From Promethearchaeota archaeon (GTDB lineage Archaea; Asgardarchaeota; Lokiarchaeia; Sigyniarchaeales; SOKP01): DNA of 64,000 bases. This document shows, piece after piece, positions 1-9,223 of this stretch; within the stretch, counting starts at the first letter, position 1; each line of letters begins with the position of its first letter. The position numbers and the translations under genes are program-made. The notes under the pieces were generated by a model. It had not been told where the DNA came from. It worked only from the letters and a program-made list of their open reading frames with translations, and ran no database searches. Where the stretch lies: NCBI GenBank assembly GCA_029838195.1, contig JALGVJ010000006.1:62001-126000 (forward strand). The letters run 5' to 3'.

Positions 1-145
1 AGAGATAAAACATTTCATGGACTGCATCCTTACCAATAAAAAACCCTTAACGGATGGCATGTATGGATTAAAAATCTTGAATATCGTGGAAACCATGTAT
101 AAAAGTGCCCTGTCAGGCAAGCTGGAAGAAGTTAAATCCCTTTAG
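1..145 (+). CDS. Gfo/Idh/MocA-family oxidoreductase, C-terminal end (partial)
   Basis: The window opens inside a reading frame (codons begin at base 2) that closes with TAG at 143-145. The visible 47 residues include a stretch of the type FxxCI-x3-KKPLTDGxxGLKIL followed by ETMYKSALSGK. This resembles the C-terminal helix of Gfo/Idh/MocA NAD(P)-dependent sugar dehydrogenases, where the substrate domain ends with a 'p..dg..glk.l.i.ea.y.Sa..g' pattern. The family call is by pattern recognition only. A DegT aminotransferase lies nearby on the opposite strand, and such pairs are common in nucleotide-sugar pathways, which fits. The N-terminal Rossmann domain is outside the window. Confidence 0.5.
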   Translation, partial: EIKHFMDCILTNKKPLTDGMYGLKILNIVETMYKSALSGKLEEVKSL

Positions 146-265
146 TTCCGTAATTTTCCTTTTTTCTTATCAATTCTTAGTTTTTTTCTTTTCATTTTTA
201 CTTGAGGTTAAAGAGAATGAAGCCATTCAGCTCTGATTGGATAATGTTTCTTTATGGGCTAAAAT

Positions 266-389
266 TTTCAACGATTAGAAAAAATTTAATATGATTCAGA
301 ATCGTATTTAAGGTTTAACTTTTATTATTTCAACGATTAGAAAAAATTTAATATGATTCAGAATCGTATTTAAGGTTTAACTTTTATTA
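266..389. repeat. Perfect 2 x 62-bp tandem repeat upstream of a membrane-protein gene
   Basis: Bases 266-327 are repeated exactly as 328-389. Each copy contains the short palindrome GATTCAGAATC and an AT-rich stretch. The pair lies 64-187 bp upstream of the membrane-protein start at 453, so it may duplicate a promoter or operator. The rest of the 145-452 gap shows no gene. Confidence 0.95.
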
Positions 390-452
390 AAGAATGTTCA
401 TTCTAAAAAGGAAGGAATACATGCTCAAGTTTTAAGGAGAAAAGTAATAAAA

Positions 453-1253
453 ATGGAATCTTTCGACTTCAGCTCTTTTAAAGAAGCACGAAGGAATTTT
501 CAATATGATTACATCTTTATCGATGCGATTTTTTATGTTTTGTGGGTAATTACTCTTATAAAGAATAGAAAGTGGAAGGCGCTCAAGGCTGGATTAGTCT
601 CGGGATTTATCGTATATTTCATTGATGCTATTTGGTGGTGGAACATGCCTGCCGGAAAGAATTACCCCGTGGGGACGTATGTTCGAGAATACTGGATAGG
701 GGGCATTCAGATGCCGCATCCTCTGGGATCCTATTTTTGGCTAAAATTTTGGGCGGATTTCATGATGTGTTTTTCTTATTCCATGTTCATGTTCGCATGG
801 TTATGGATCGTGCTTGATAATTACAAGGAGAAAAATTTAAAATCTTCTCTGTTCTACAGCTTTTTCCTATTTGGAGCATGGTTGGTCACGCCGTTTCTAT
901 CCCAACTTTTACCTCTTGATGATACGGTTGTTAATACCGTGCGACACATGGACACCCAATTTACTACATGGATCGTAAATGTTATTATAGGCTATAGTAT
1001 ATTGAGTATCCTGTATGTAGGAGGCATTAAGGTTTCCAGAGAGCCCCGTATTTTGGGCTTGGTTTTTCTCGTGGGGTGTTTGGGTTCTTTTTTCATGGAA
1101 TTTCCTCTCTTCTTATCGGGAATCCGTCCAACAGGAATATCATTTTTACTTTTTGAAGTGGTCTTTTTATTTAACCAAGGAGCGCCCTATTTGTACCTTC
1201 TTCACGATAAAATTTTACCTTTCTTGGGAAAGAAACTTGGATCAAGGGGATGA
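453..1253 (+). CDS. Hypothetical multi-pass membrane protein (about seven helices)
   Basis: This 266-residue protein is not recognised. It has about seven hydrophobic segments, near residues 20-36, 46-64, 98-120, 131-148, 173-192, 202-226 and 230-250. The loops are rich in aromatic residues, for example a tryptophan triplet (IWWWNMP) after the second helix. There is no signal peptide, no Fe-S cysteine pattern and no obvious catalytic motif. A purine-rich AAGGAGA lies just upstream of the ATG at 453. It sits between an oxidoreductase end and a convergent DegT aminotransferase, so a role in surface glycans or lipids is possible but only inferred from context. Confidence 0.75.
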   Translation: MESFDFSSFKEARRNFQYDYIFIDAIFYVLWVITLIKNRKWKALKAGLVSGFIVYFIDAIWWWNMPAGKNYPVGTYVREYWIGGIQMPHPLGSYFWLKFWADFMMCFSYSMFMFAWLWIVLDNYKEKNLKSSLFYSFFLFGAWLVTPFLSQLLPLDDTVVNTVRHMDTQFTTWIVNVIIGYSILSILYVGGIKVSREPRILGLVFLVGCLGSFFMEFPLFLSGIRPTGISFLLFEVVFLFNQGAPYLYLLHDKILPFLGKKLGSRG

Positions 1254-1279
1254 GTCATCAAGACCGTTTTAGACACACC

Positions 1280-2488
1280 TTATTTTTTCATTGATTCGAT
1301 GAATTGAGCAACCCAATCCAGCTTATCCTTGGACGTTAAAAGCATTTCTTGAGGAAATTCAACGCTTCGTGAGTAAATATCCGATACAACCGGAAAATTA
1401 GCATCATTGCTTTTTGAACCGCCCCAGTTTGCGGAGCTATAGTCAATCCCCTTGCGCAAATCCACATTTTTGAAACAATCCAATCCATGGAGGGGGGGAT
1501 AGCAATCATCCGTGGGAATGCCATTATCATTTAATGTCTTGTAAAATTGCTCTTTAGTAATGTTGCCAAATTTTTCGGGTTCGAAAACAAAGGGATAAAC
1601 GTACCAGCCTAATTCGGTCGTTCCTGGTGTTGGTTTCATTGTCCGAATTCCATTAATAGCATTGAGTTTTTGAGAAAGATATCTGGCATTCTGATTTCTC
1701 AGCTCATGTTGTTGTGGGAATCTTTTTAATTGAACATTTAACACGGCCGCCTGATATTCGCTCATTCTAAAATTAGAACCGTATCTAAAATGTTTATAAA
1801 AATATTCATTCTTGTTTCTGCCACAGTCAGAAATGGAATAGATTAAATCAGCCAATTCATCATCGTTAGTTATTATAGCACCACCCTCTCCAGCAGTTAA
1901 TACTTTTGAAGCTTGGAAACTAAAAGTCCCAGCGTGGCCCCACGTGCCCGCCCTTTTTCCCTTATATCTTGAGCCGTGAGCATGAGAACAATCTTCTACG
2001 ACTTTCAGATCGTGCTTCTCTGCGATTTCCATTAATCTATCCATTTCAACGGGATTTCCTCCTAAATGAACGGGAACAATTGCTTTAGTTTTTTCATTTA
2101 TTAATGGTTCTACTTTATCCACATCCATTACGAGCGTTTCGGGATCGATATCTACAAAAATAGGAATGGCATTAGTAGCCACGACAGCGGAGGCAGAGGC
2201 GACAAAAGTATAATCGGATACAATGACTTCATCTCCCAAGCCAATTCCTAAAGCCAACAAGGCACATTCAATTGCCACCGTTCCATTAAACACGGCAACA
2301 CAGTTTTTAGCTTCTTGGTATTTAGCAAAAGCTTCTTGAAATTTCCAAACGTTTTCCCCTTTATGGACGGAAGGAGAGCCGCACCACCAATTTCCTGATT
2401 TAATTACCTCAGCTAAGGCTTCAATTTCAGCCTCATCATAAATTGGCCAAGTAGGAAAATTTTTTTTTGCTTCTTGTTCAAACGCCAT
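1280..2488 (-). CDS. DegT/DnrJ/EryC1/StrS family PLP-dependent aminotransferase
   Basis: The fold-type I enzyme transfers an amino group to a keto-sugar nucleotide, usually from glutamate. Visible landmarks, counted from the ATG at 2488, are the NGTVAIECAL cofactor-phosphate region (about 68-77), the acidic partner of the PLP ring in VVEDCSHAHG (D166), and the Schiff-base lysine K195 in FSFQASK followed by TAGEGG. The length of 402 residues is normal. An in-frame TTG nine bases upstream would add three residues. The ATG is preferred because AAGGGG lies nine bases before it. A second family member is at 27844-28977, but the two are clearly different. The substrate is unknown; it is likely used in glycan or nucleotide-sugar synthesis. 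Confidence 0.92.
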   Translation of the reverse strand: MAFEQEAKKNFPTWPIYDEAEIEALAEVIKSGNWWCGSPSVHKGENVWKFQEAFAKYQEAKNCVAVFNGTVAIECALLALGIGLGDEVIVSDYTFVASASAVVATNAIPIFVDIDPETLVMDVDKVEPLINEKTKAIVPVHLGGNPVEMDRLMEIAEKHDLKVVEDCSHAHGSRYKGKRAGTWGHAGTFSFQASKVLTAGEGGAIITNDDELADLIYSISDCGRNKNEYFYKHFRYGSNFRMSEYQAAVLNVQLKRFPQQHELRNQNARYLSQKLNAINGIRTMKPTPGTTELGWYVYPFVFEPEKFGNITKEQFYKTLNDNGIPTDDCYPPLHGLDCFKNVDLRKGIDYSSANWGGSKSNDANFPVVSDIYSRSVEFPQEMLLTSKDKLDWVAQFIESMKK

Positions 2489-2618
2489 TTTGCACAACCC
2501 CTTAAATTTTAATGAGAAATTTTTTGAGTTTTAATGAATATATTTAATTAAATTTGATAAAATTTTGTGTTATTTTAAAAATTACTAGGGTATCATCAAT
2601 TCACGATAAAGGATCTTT

Positions 2619-4361
2619 ATGAAAGCTGTTACTCGAAGGGATCTTGCTAAATTCTTATTTAAGGTCTTAGAGGATTATTTAAAACCGGAATCAAGCGATT
2701 TTACTTTGGATGCCATTGAGGCCATGATCGAGCTTCCTCCTCAAGAAATTAAGGCCACGTACGCATTTCCTTGTTACAAGCTGGCGAAAGTAAAGAAAAA
2801 AAATCCTCAAAAAATTGCGGAAGAGATCAAGGAACAAATAAACATGCCTGATTTTTTGGAAAACGTGGAAGCACGAGGGGCATATTTAAATTTCACGGTG
2901 AATAAGGAATCTGTATTAAAAAATATCATGGAAGCAAAAGAGAAATACGGCCTTCTAGGAAATAATTTGAACCAACAACTGCAAAAACCATTAAAAATTG
3001 TAATAGAATATCCCGCACCTAACACGAATAAGCCGTTGCATTTAGGACACGTGAGAAACATGTTGATAGGAAGTACTCTCGCAAATCTTCTAAGATATCT
3101 TGGTCATCAAGTTTTCGAAGTAAACCTATATAACGATAGGGGCGTCCATGTTTGCAAGAGCATGTTAGCTTATAAAAAATGTGGTAAAGGTGCCCAACCC
3201 GGCAAAATAAAAAGCGATCATTTCGTAGGGGATTTTTACGTGAAATATGCGGAATTGGAAAAAGAAAACAAGGATGTAGAGGAAGAATTGCGCAATTTAT
3301 TGAAAGCTTGGGAAGAAAATGATCCGGAAGCACGTGAATTGTGGAAAAAATTGAATAAATGGGCGTTGGATGGCTTTAAAGAAACGTTTGAAAAATTTGA
3401 AATTCATTTTGATAAAGAGTATCACGAGTCGGAATTTTATGAAAAAGGCAAGGAGCTCATATTAAAGGGATTAGAAAAAGGGATTTTTAAAAAAAGAGAA
3501 GATGGAGCAATCATTGCACCTCTAAAAGAAAAATATAATCTTCCCGATAAGGTATTATTACGAGCTGATGGAACCTCCATATATATCACGCAAGATATTT
3601 ATCTTGCTTATTTAAAAAAGAAGGATTTTAATCATGACAAATCGATATATGTCGTGGGAAATGAGCAAAACCTATATTTCAAGCAGCTCTTCACGATATT
3701 AGACCTATTAGGATTCAAGGAAGACAAGTATCATTTATCCTACGGAATGATCTATTTGCCAGAAGGAAAAATGAAAAGTAGGGAAGGAACCGTGGTAGAT
3801 GCGGATGATTTAGTGGAAGAAATGGAGAACCTTGCCATTAAAGAGATAGAAAAAAGATATCCCGCTTTACCGGAAAAAGAAAAGAAACATAGGGCATCCA
3901 TTATTGGAATGGCCGCCCTCCGATTTTTCATTTTAAAATTTAATCCGAGATCAGATTTTACCTTTGATCCTAACGAGAGCATTTCATTTGAAGGAGAAAC
4001 GGGTCCTTACATCCAATATTGTTATGCCCGGATCGAATCCATCATTAGAAAATCTAAGGAACCCATTTCCATGATCTCTAATCTGACATTATTAACTCAT
4101 GAAAAAGAGCGCTCCTTGATAAACAAGCTCAATTATTTTCCAGAAATCATCGAACGTGCGGCAAAATCCTATGAGCTGCATTTAATACCACAGTATCTTT
4201 TAAATTTATGTCAAGATTTTAATTCTTTCTATGCAGCTTGTCCGGTAATCTCGGAAGAGAAAGAATTAGAAAGGGCACGATTAGTATTGATACGCTGCAT
4301 TCAAATCGTTATTGAACTCGGATTAACCCTTTTGGGGATTAAGACCTTAAAAGAAATGTAA
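2619..4361 (+). CDS. argS: Arginyl-tRNA synthetase (class I)
   Basis: It charges tRNA-Arg with arginine in the cytoplasm. The N-terminal additional domain (about 1-110) is followed by the class I catalytic core. The core carries the family signature PAPNTNKPLHLGH (HIGH motif as HLGH near residue 141) and the KMSKS equivalent KMKSREGT near residue 384. The C-terminal part, from about 460, is helical with YCYARIESI and ends like a DALR anticodon-binding domain. At 580 residues it is full length for an archaeal ArgRS. It starts a co-directional run with the agmatinase and deoxyhypusine synthase genes, 22 and 4 bases apart, probably one transcript. Confidence 0.96.
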   Translation: MKAVTRRDLAKFLFKVLEDYLKPESSDFTLDAIEAMIELPPQEIKATYAFPCYKLAKVKKKNPQKIAEEIKEQINMPDFLENVEARGAYLNFTVNKESVLKNIMEAKEKYGLLGNNLNQQLQKPLKIVIEYPAPNTNKPLHLGHVRNMLIGSTLANLLRYLGHQVFEVNLYNDRGVHVCKSMLAYKKCGKGAQPGKIKSDHFVGDFYVKYAELEKENKDVEEELRNLLKAWEENDPEARELWKKLNKWALDGFKETFEKFEIHFDKEYHESEFYEKGKELILKGLEKGIFKKREDGAIIAPLKEKYNLPDKVLLRADGTSIYITQDIYLAYLKKKDFNHDKSIYVVGNEQNLYFKQLFTILDLLGFKEDKYHLSYGMIYLPEGKMKSREGTVVDADDLVEEMENLAIKEIEKRYPALPEKEKKHRASIIGMAALRFFILKFNPRSDFTFDPNESISFEGETGPYIQYCYARIESIIRKSKEPISMISNLTLLTHEKERSLINKLNYFPEIIERAAKSYELHLIPQYLLNLCQDFNSFYAACPVISEEKELERARLVLIRCIQIVIELGLTLLGIKTLKEM

Positions 4362-4383
4362 AAAACAATCGGGAAAAATAAAA

Positions 4384-5307
4384 ATGGAGATCATGACTTT
4401 TTTTGATGTAGGAGAAGTGATTGATGAGAAAACGGAATTCGTTTTATTTGGGATTCCTTGGGATTATTTAACTTCCGTGGATAATGCAAATTCGTCCATT
4501 GCTCCTACGCATCTCCGTAAAGTCTCCAGAAACCTCGCACTCACCACGGAATTAGGCATGGAAATACCAAATTTGAATTTAGTGGACGTGGGAGATGTCT
4601 CAATCTTACCCATGAAAGTAAAGAGGAATTTTACTTCTATTCAACATTATATTGAGGAGATTTATCAGCAAAAACGCGATGTAATTTTGGTCATGATGGG
4701 AGGAGATCATTTTTGCACGTATCCCGTTGTAAAAACGATTGGTGATAATTTTAAAGAGAAAGATAAATTTGGCGTGCTGATATTTGATGCTCATTTGGAT
4801 TTTTATGAGGAATGGGATAAAGGCGTTTATTCTCACGCTACAGTCTCTCATAGGATCTTTGATCTTGATTACATTTCTAATAAAAATCTGCTGATCGCAG
4901 GCACGAGAGATGTAGACATTCTCGAGTTAGAATTAGCTAAGCAAGAAGAAATCCGAGTTTTTCCAGCTCACGATATCAGCACCATGGGCCTTTCTACTTA
5001 TATTAATAATTTAATTCGATTTTTTCAAACGCACGAAATTTCACACTTGTATGTTTCAATTGACATTGACGTGTTGGATCCCTCGATAGCTCCTGGAACG
5101 GGTTTTGCGATTCCCGGAGGACTCACTTATAGGGAATTATGGCATGTAGTGAAAAAAATTGCCGAAAATTTTAACGTGATTGGTTTTGATGTCGTGGAAA
5201 CTTCACCAAACTTGGACTTGCCAAATAAAATAACATGCAATGTGGCCGCTAAAATCATCATAGAATTTATTAGTTTCATTAAAAATCGAAAAGCAGAGAA
5301 AAGATAA
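4384..5307 (+). CDS. speB: Agmatinase / arginase-family ureohydrolase
   Basis: The protein belongs to the binuclear-manganese ureohydrolases. Metal-ligand motifs are all present: GGDH near residue 106, DAHLD near 135, and SIDIDVLDPS near 226-235, followed by GTGFAIPGG. These enzymes hydrolyse agmatine to putrescine and urea, or related guanidino compounds. The gene lies 4 bases before deoxyhypusine synthase. In some archaea an agmatinase-like enzyme is known to act after deoxyhypusine synthase has used agmatine instead of spermidine to modify aIF5A. The position therefore suggests either polyamine synthesis or deagmatinylation of aIF5A. Substrate choice cannot be read from the sequence. Confidence 0.92.
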   Translation: MEIMTFFDVGEVIDEKTEFVLFGIPWDYLTSVDNANSSIAPTHLRKVSRNLALTTELGMEIPNLNLVDVGDVSILPMKVKRNFTSIQHYIEEIYQQKRDVILVMMGGDHFCTYPVVKTIGDNFKEKDKFGVLIFDAHLDFYEEWDKGVYSHATVSHRIFDLDYISNKNLLIAGTRDVDILELELAKQEEIRVFPAHDISTMGLSTYINNLIRFFQTHEISHLYVSIDIDVLDPSIAPGTGFAIPGGLTYRELWHVVKKIAENFNVIGFDVVETSPNLDLPNKITCNVAAKIIIEFISFIKNRKAEKR

Positions 5308-5311
5308 AAAA

Positions 5312-6259
5312 ATGAAAAAAAATGACTTTAAAAAATCCTTGAAGAAGGTTCATCAAATCAAGATTAATAAGGATTCCACTATACAGGATATAATCGAAGG
5401 ATTAAAAGATACGGGGTTTAATGCTAAAAGATTAGCGTTAGGATGTGAAATCTATGAAACCATGATCAAAGATGCTGATTGCGTAAAATTTTTCGGGCTT
5501 GCGGGCGCAATCGTTCCTTGTGGCCTTCAAGGAATAATCCATGATTTCGTGGAAGAAGGTTTCATTGATATTCTTGTCACTACCGGAGCTAATCTTACTC
5601 ACGATCTTGCTGAAACCTTGGGATATCACCACCTCCAAGGAGATATGAATGTGGAGGAGATTAATGATAGTAGACTACATGAAGAAGCGCTAAATAGAAT
5701 TTATGATGTTTTTTTGCCCAACCAAGCCTATGAAGGCATTGAAGATTTTATATCGAACTTGTCCATAAGAGAAGAGCAAATGACCGTGAGCTCTTTTTTG
5801 AAGCTCCTGGGAGAAAAATTACCGGAGAATGACAAGTCGATATTAAAAATATGTGCACGGCGCAATGTACCCATTTTTTGTCCAGCTTTCACGGATTCGG
5901 GCTTAGCCTTACAATTAGGATTTCATCATCCAAATGTTAATTTGAATCACATGAAAGACATGTTAACGATGGTAGATTTAGCGTGGGAAGCAAAAAAAGC
6001 GGGGATTTGTATCGTGGGAGGCGGAGTTCCTAAAAATTTCATCCTGCAATCCCTTCAATTTTCTCCAAATGCCGCACTCTATGCGATCCAGATTACCATG
6101 GACCGTCCCGAACCGGGGGGACTTAGTGGAGCCTCATTAAAAGAAGCCATTTCATGGGGCAAATTAAATGAAAAGGCGCTGTATTCTACAATCATTTCAG
6201 ATGCCAGTATTGCATTACCCCTAATGTTATGGTATTTAAAACAAGCTTTTAATAGATGA
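5312..6259 (+). CDS. dys: Deoxyhypusine synthase
   Basis: It transfers an aminobutyl-type group (from spermidine, or from agmatine in some archaea) to a specific lysine of translation factor aIF5A. The sequence carries NAD-binding and core family motifs: FFGLAGAIVPCGLQ, VTTGANLTHDL, the HxxxGD region after ETLGYHH, and PGGLSGASLKEAISWGK with the enzyme-intermediate lysine near residue 284. The length is 315 residues, as in archaeal homologues. It starts 4 bases after the ureohydrolase gene and is probably translated from the same mRNA. It closes the run and faces a longin-like gene on the other strand. Confidence 0.95.
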   Translation: MKKNDFKKSLKKVHQIKINKDSTIQDIIEGLKDTGFNAKRLALGCEIYETMIKDADCVKFFGLAGAIVPCGLQGIIHDFVEEGFIDILVTTGANLTHDLAETLGYHHLQGDMNVEEINDSRLHEEALNRIYDVFLPNQAYEGIEDFISNLSIREEQMTVSSFLKLLGEKLPENDKSILKICARRNVPIFCPAFTDSGLALQLGFHHPNVNLNHMKDMLTMVDLAWEAKKAGICIVGGGVPKNFILQSLQFSPNAALYAIQITMDRPEPGGLSGASLKEAISWGKLNEKALYSTIISDASIALPLMLWYLKQAFNR

Positions 6260-6301
6260 TTTTTAATTAATTACTCATGTTTGACAAAACCGAGGTATGT
6301 A

Positions 6302-6766
6302 TTATAAGAAGACGCCTTTTACTTTTTGGTCGATGGTATATACATCCAAACCGAACGTCTTATCCAGGATCTCTTTAAAAGATTGTAATTGTGAAATCTC
6401 ACTAAGATTTTTCCCGTGAAATTGCTTTTTGAACTGCTTCAAGAGGTCTTTTAATACGGGATGGATGATTTTTTGAATCGTTTTATCAATATTTTTCTCT
6501 TGATCTAAAATAGCATAGGCTAGTAAATTTTCAGGTCCCCGTACTTTTTCTGAAATAAAAGTATCTTGGGCAAAAGCAATGACAAATTTTTTTCCTTCCA
6601 AGTATTCCACGTCATTTTGTTCAAACGTGGTTTTCGCAAATTGGATTAATGCGCTTAAAAGCCCACTTCTTAAATCTTTATCAATTTTTCCGTGCCCTGT
6701 TTGATGATATTGAGAAAATAAGATGGTAAAACCTCTAAAAATTAATCCAGCTTCTCGAACAACCAT
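6302..6766 (-). CDS. Longin-like small protein (tentative)
   Basis: The 154-residue protein has no catalytic motif. The pattern is that of a longin/roadblock-type fold: an N-terminal strand (GLIFRGFTILFSQY), a helix with SGLLSALIQFAKTTF, two strands around VEYLEGKKFVIAFAQ, another strand (LLAYAILDQE), and long C-terminal helices. Such single-domain proteins are abundant in Asgard genomes and are related to platforms for small GTPases. The assignment is structural inference from the hydrophobic pattern. It stands alone, divergent from the radical SAM gene side and convergent with dys. Another candidate is at 46328-46819. Confidence 0.55.
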   Translation of the reverse strand: MVVREAGLIFRGFTILFSQYHQTGHGKIDKDLRSGLLSALIQFAKTTFEQNDVEYLEGKKFVIAFAQDTFISEKVRGPENLLAYAILDQEKNIDKTIQKIIHPVLKDLLKQFKKQFHGKNLSEISQLQSFKEILDKTFGLDVYTIDQKVKGVFL

Positions 6767-6862
6767 CGAACCACCCTTATCCTCGTTCTCACGCGAAAAA
6801 ATTTTTTTTATTCATGACAACTAAGTGATTATTAGATAAAAGTTCATGGTATTAAATTTAAC

Positions 6863-8326
6863 TTATAACTCCCTCAACCACTTATCATAAAACTTTTTCC
6901 AAATGATTAAACTCCATTTCGGAAGCTTGGGGAATAATGTTAAAAGGGGAGCATAAGAATCCTTGTAATTGCTGATTAATTCCTTTTTCGAATAATTCTT
7001 GGAAGGTTTTTCGGGAACGGAATTCTTTAACGGATTTGATTTTATTTTCCACCATTCCCTAATGAATTTGGTTCCAAACTTCTGTTCATAATATGCCATG
7101 TTTTGATACACGTGGACGTTCGGGTAATTAGAAAATAACGTGGGAGATAATTGGATGTTTTCATGGAGCGCGTGTTGTTCTACAAAATTCAAAGTTTTTT
7201 TAAAAGTGTCTCGATTTTCTCCCGGAAATCCGCATAAAAGATTCAAACGGCAATGAATACCACTTTCATCTTTATATTCCTTTAGGATTTTTTCCATCAT
7301 TCGAATGTATTCACGAGGGTGTTCCGTTTTATGCATTTCCTTTAATAATGCCTCATGGGCGGATTCAAAACCAAAACCAATGATCATGTTGCATTTTCGA
7401 AACTTTTTTAAAAGGGATAGATTTTTGCCAATAGTTTCTACCCTACACTGACACGAAAAGAAAAAGCGGTCTTGAAGCTCATTTTGAAGTATATAATCCA
7501 ATATTTTATCTCTAATAGCAATTTTATCAAAACTCTGATCAGAAAAGGCAATTTTTAAGAGTTTAGGATTATATTCTTCCACGATACCATGTAGATTTTG
7601 GAAATATTCTTTAAATTTCTTAAAAAAATAACTCCTGAACTCATAATTCTCAGCACAAAACGCGCATTGAAAGGGACAGCCCCGAGAGTAAAAAAGATCA
7701 AATTTAAATTTATTTTTATAAGGATATCTGGTCAAATAAAGTTCAAGATCAGGAAACGGCAAGGTGTTAACATCAATGAGCTCGCGGGATGTTATTATCG
7801 TGGTATTTTTTTCCCTCGGTAAGGATAAATCTTTATTTAATAACCTGTTTAAAATGCGTTCCATAGGAAGTTCTGCCTCTCCTTGAATTACGTGGTCAAA
7901 GGGAGAATTTTCATTTGCGAAATCTTCGGGTACCGCACTTGGATGATATCCGCCGACTACCATGATAACATTGGGAAAATGTTTTTTAATAATTTCTCCG
8001 ATTAACCCGGTTTGGAGATATTGAAAACTCGTATAACAATTCACGCCAATGACATCTTGCTCTTGCACGTTATTGTTTTCCATGATTCTTAAAAAAGTCC
8101 GTTCGAATTCTTGAGGAGAAATATCGTTTCCCGACAGTTTTTCCTCTTTTTCACTTTCTACCCGCAAATCAATTATGTCTGTCTTAAAAGGGCCTCGTTG
8201 TTTTAAGTAAGAAGATATCTGAAGCGTACCTAAAGGAATATCATTATGATATAATTTACGTTGGTATTCTTCAATATAAAAGAAACCCGGGATTAAGAAT
8301 AAAATATTGAGTTTATTCTTTAACAT
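6863..8326 (-). CDS. B12-binding-domain radical SAM protein (BchE/MiaB-like superfamily)
   Basis: This 487-residue protein has the arrangement of cobalamin-binding radical SAM enzymes. An N-terminal Rossmann-like domain contains VGGYHPSAVPEDF (about 125-140), and the elongator-type radical SAM core has the cluster motif CPFQCAFC near residues 217-224. The core continues with GFGFESAHEALLKEM and NLLCGFPGE, typical of this superfamily. Members carry out methylations, cyclisations or methylthiolations; the substrate cannot be assigned here. The N-terminal domain lacks an obvious DxHxxG B12-ligand motif, so cobalamin may be bound base-off without a histidine or not at all. No operon partner is visible. 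Confidence 0.85.
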   Translation of the reverse strand: MLKNKLNILFLIPGFFYIEEYQRKLYHNDIPLGTLQISSYLKQRGPFKTDIIDLRVESEKEEKLSGNDISPQEFERTFLRIMENNNVQEQDVIGVNCYTSFQYLQTGLIGEIIKKHFPNVIMVVGGYHPSAVPEDFANENSPFDHVIQGEAELPMERILNRLLNKDLSLPREKNTTIITSRELIDVNTLPFPDLELYLTRYPYKNKFKFDLFYSRGCPFQCAFCAENYEFRSYFFKKFKEYFQNLHGIVEEYNPKLLKIAFSDQSFDKIAIRDKILDYILQNELQDRFFFSCQCRVETIGKNLSLLKKFRKCNMIIGFGFESAHEALLKEMHKTEHPREYIRMMEKILKEYKDESGIHCRLNLLCGFPGENRDTFKKTLNFVEQHALHENIQLSPTLFSNYPNVHVYQNMAYYEQKFGTKFIREWWKIKSNPLKNSVPEKPSKNYSKKELISNYKDSYAPLLTLFPKLPKWSLIIWKKFYDKWLREL

Positions 8327-8523
8327 GAGCCATCAATTAATTTTTATATTAAAAGAATATAAAAAACACGCTATTTTATTTAATTCAAACTGAAAGAACT
8401 ATTCTTTTTTATTCTTCATCTGGTCAAGTTTCATCGCACGCTTTTAAGTGGTTGGCTGTTAAATTAAAAATATTTCATGAAAAAATAGAAAAAAACGATT
8501 ATTTTAACATCAATCTTCACGCT

Positions 8524-9015
8524 TTATAACCTAAAATCATTTTTAATGAAAAAATCTAACTTGTTCACTATTTCTCCGAGTACTTTTTCTTTAAACTCGA
8601 TTCTATTGGCCTTAAAATAGTGTTTTTCCACTATTGTCATTTCTTTAGCGGAAAACCCGATAAATACCAAGCCCACGGGCTTCTCGGGAGTACCTCCTGT
8701 AGGACCTGCGATGCCCGTGATGCCAATTCCTAAATCGACATTTGATAATTCCCGAATGTTCCTTGCTAACTCAAAAGCTATCGGTTCGGAGACTGCGCCA
8801 TGTTCTTGAATGTATTGGGGATTGACGCTTAATATTTCTATTTTTGCCTCATTACTATAACATATCACGCCTCTATCAAATACTTTAGACGCACCTGAAA
8901 TATTGGTTATCATGTGGCAAACATAACCCCCAGTACAAGATTCCGCCACGGCAATGGTGTATCCTCGAAGCGTGAATGCATGTAAAATTTCCTTTAATTT
9001 TTTTAAAGTGTTCAT
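8524..9015 (-). CDS. pncC: CinA C-terminal-domain nicotinamide-nucleotide amidohydrolase
   Basis: The stand-alone CinA C-terminal domain deamidates nicotinamide mononucleotide to nicotinate mononucleotide in NAD recycling. The family signature AESCTGG is at residues 24-30, followed by ISGASKVFDRGVICYSNEAK and GITGIAGPTGGTPEKPVG. At 163 residues it has the usual single-domain size; no competence-type N-terminal half is present. It lies downstream of the large redox operon on the same strand, but 208 bases separate it from frhB and a hairpin sits in the gap, so it is probably transcribed separately. Confidence 0.92.
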   Translation of the reverse strand: MNTLKKLKEILHAFTLRGYTIAVAESCTGGYVCHMITNISGASKVFDRGVICYSNEAKIEILSVNPQYIQEHGAVSEPIAFELARNIRELSNVDLGIGITGIAGPTGGTPEKPVGLVFIGFSAKEMTIVEKHYFKANRIEFKEKVLGEIVNKLDFFIKNDFRL

Positions 9016-9092
9016 GTTCGATTTATCAAAAGGAATCCTTACTTATTATGGATCTAATTTTTTAATAATTAAATTTTCAATCCATAAGAAAT

Positions 9093-9110
9093 CGCATGTC
9101 ATTTCATGCG
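9093..9110. other. Perfect small inverted repeat between frhB and pncC
   Basis: CGCATG and CATGCG flank a six-base loop. It lies in the 208-bp gap after the end of the redox operon and upstream of pncC (both minus strand), and may help to end the operon or act at the pncC promoter. No gene is seen in 9016-9223. Confidence 0.4.
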
Positions 9111-9223
9111 TTGAATGGAAGCGAAATATCCATCTAAGAATCTCTCGCCCAGAACCCCAAGGCTCACTGAAATTAAAAAAAAAACAAGTAAACAAAAAAG
9201 AAAGTAAAAAAAAAGGGATTTAA

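Noticed and set aside
8954..9223. Plus-strand open frame of 89 codons between pncC and frhB
   Set aside because: It starts antisense to pncC and ends in a lysine run from poly-A; no family pattern.
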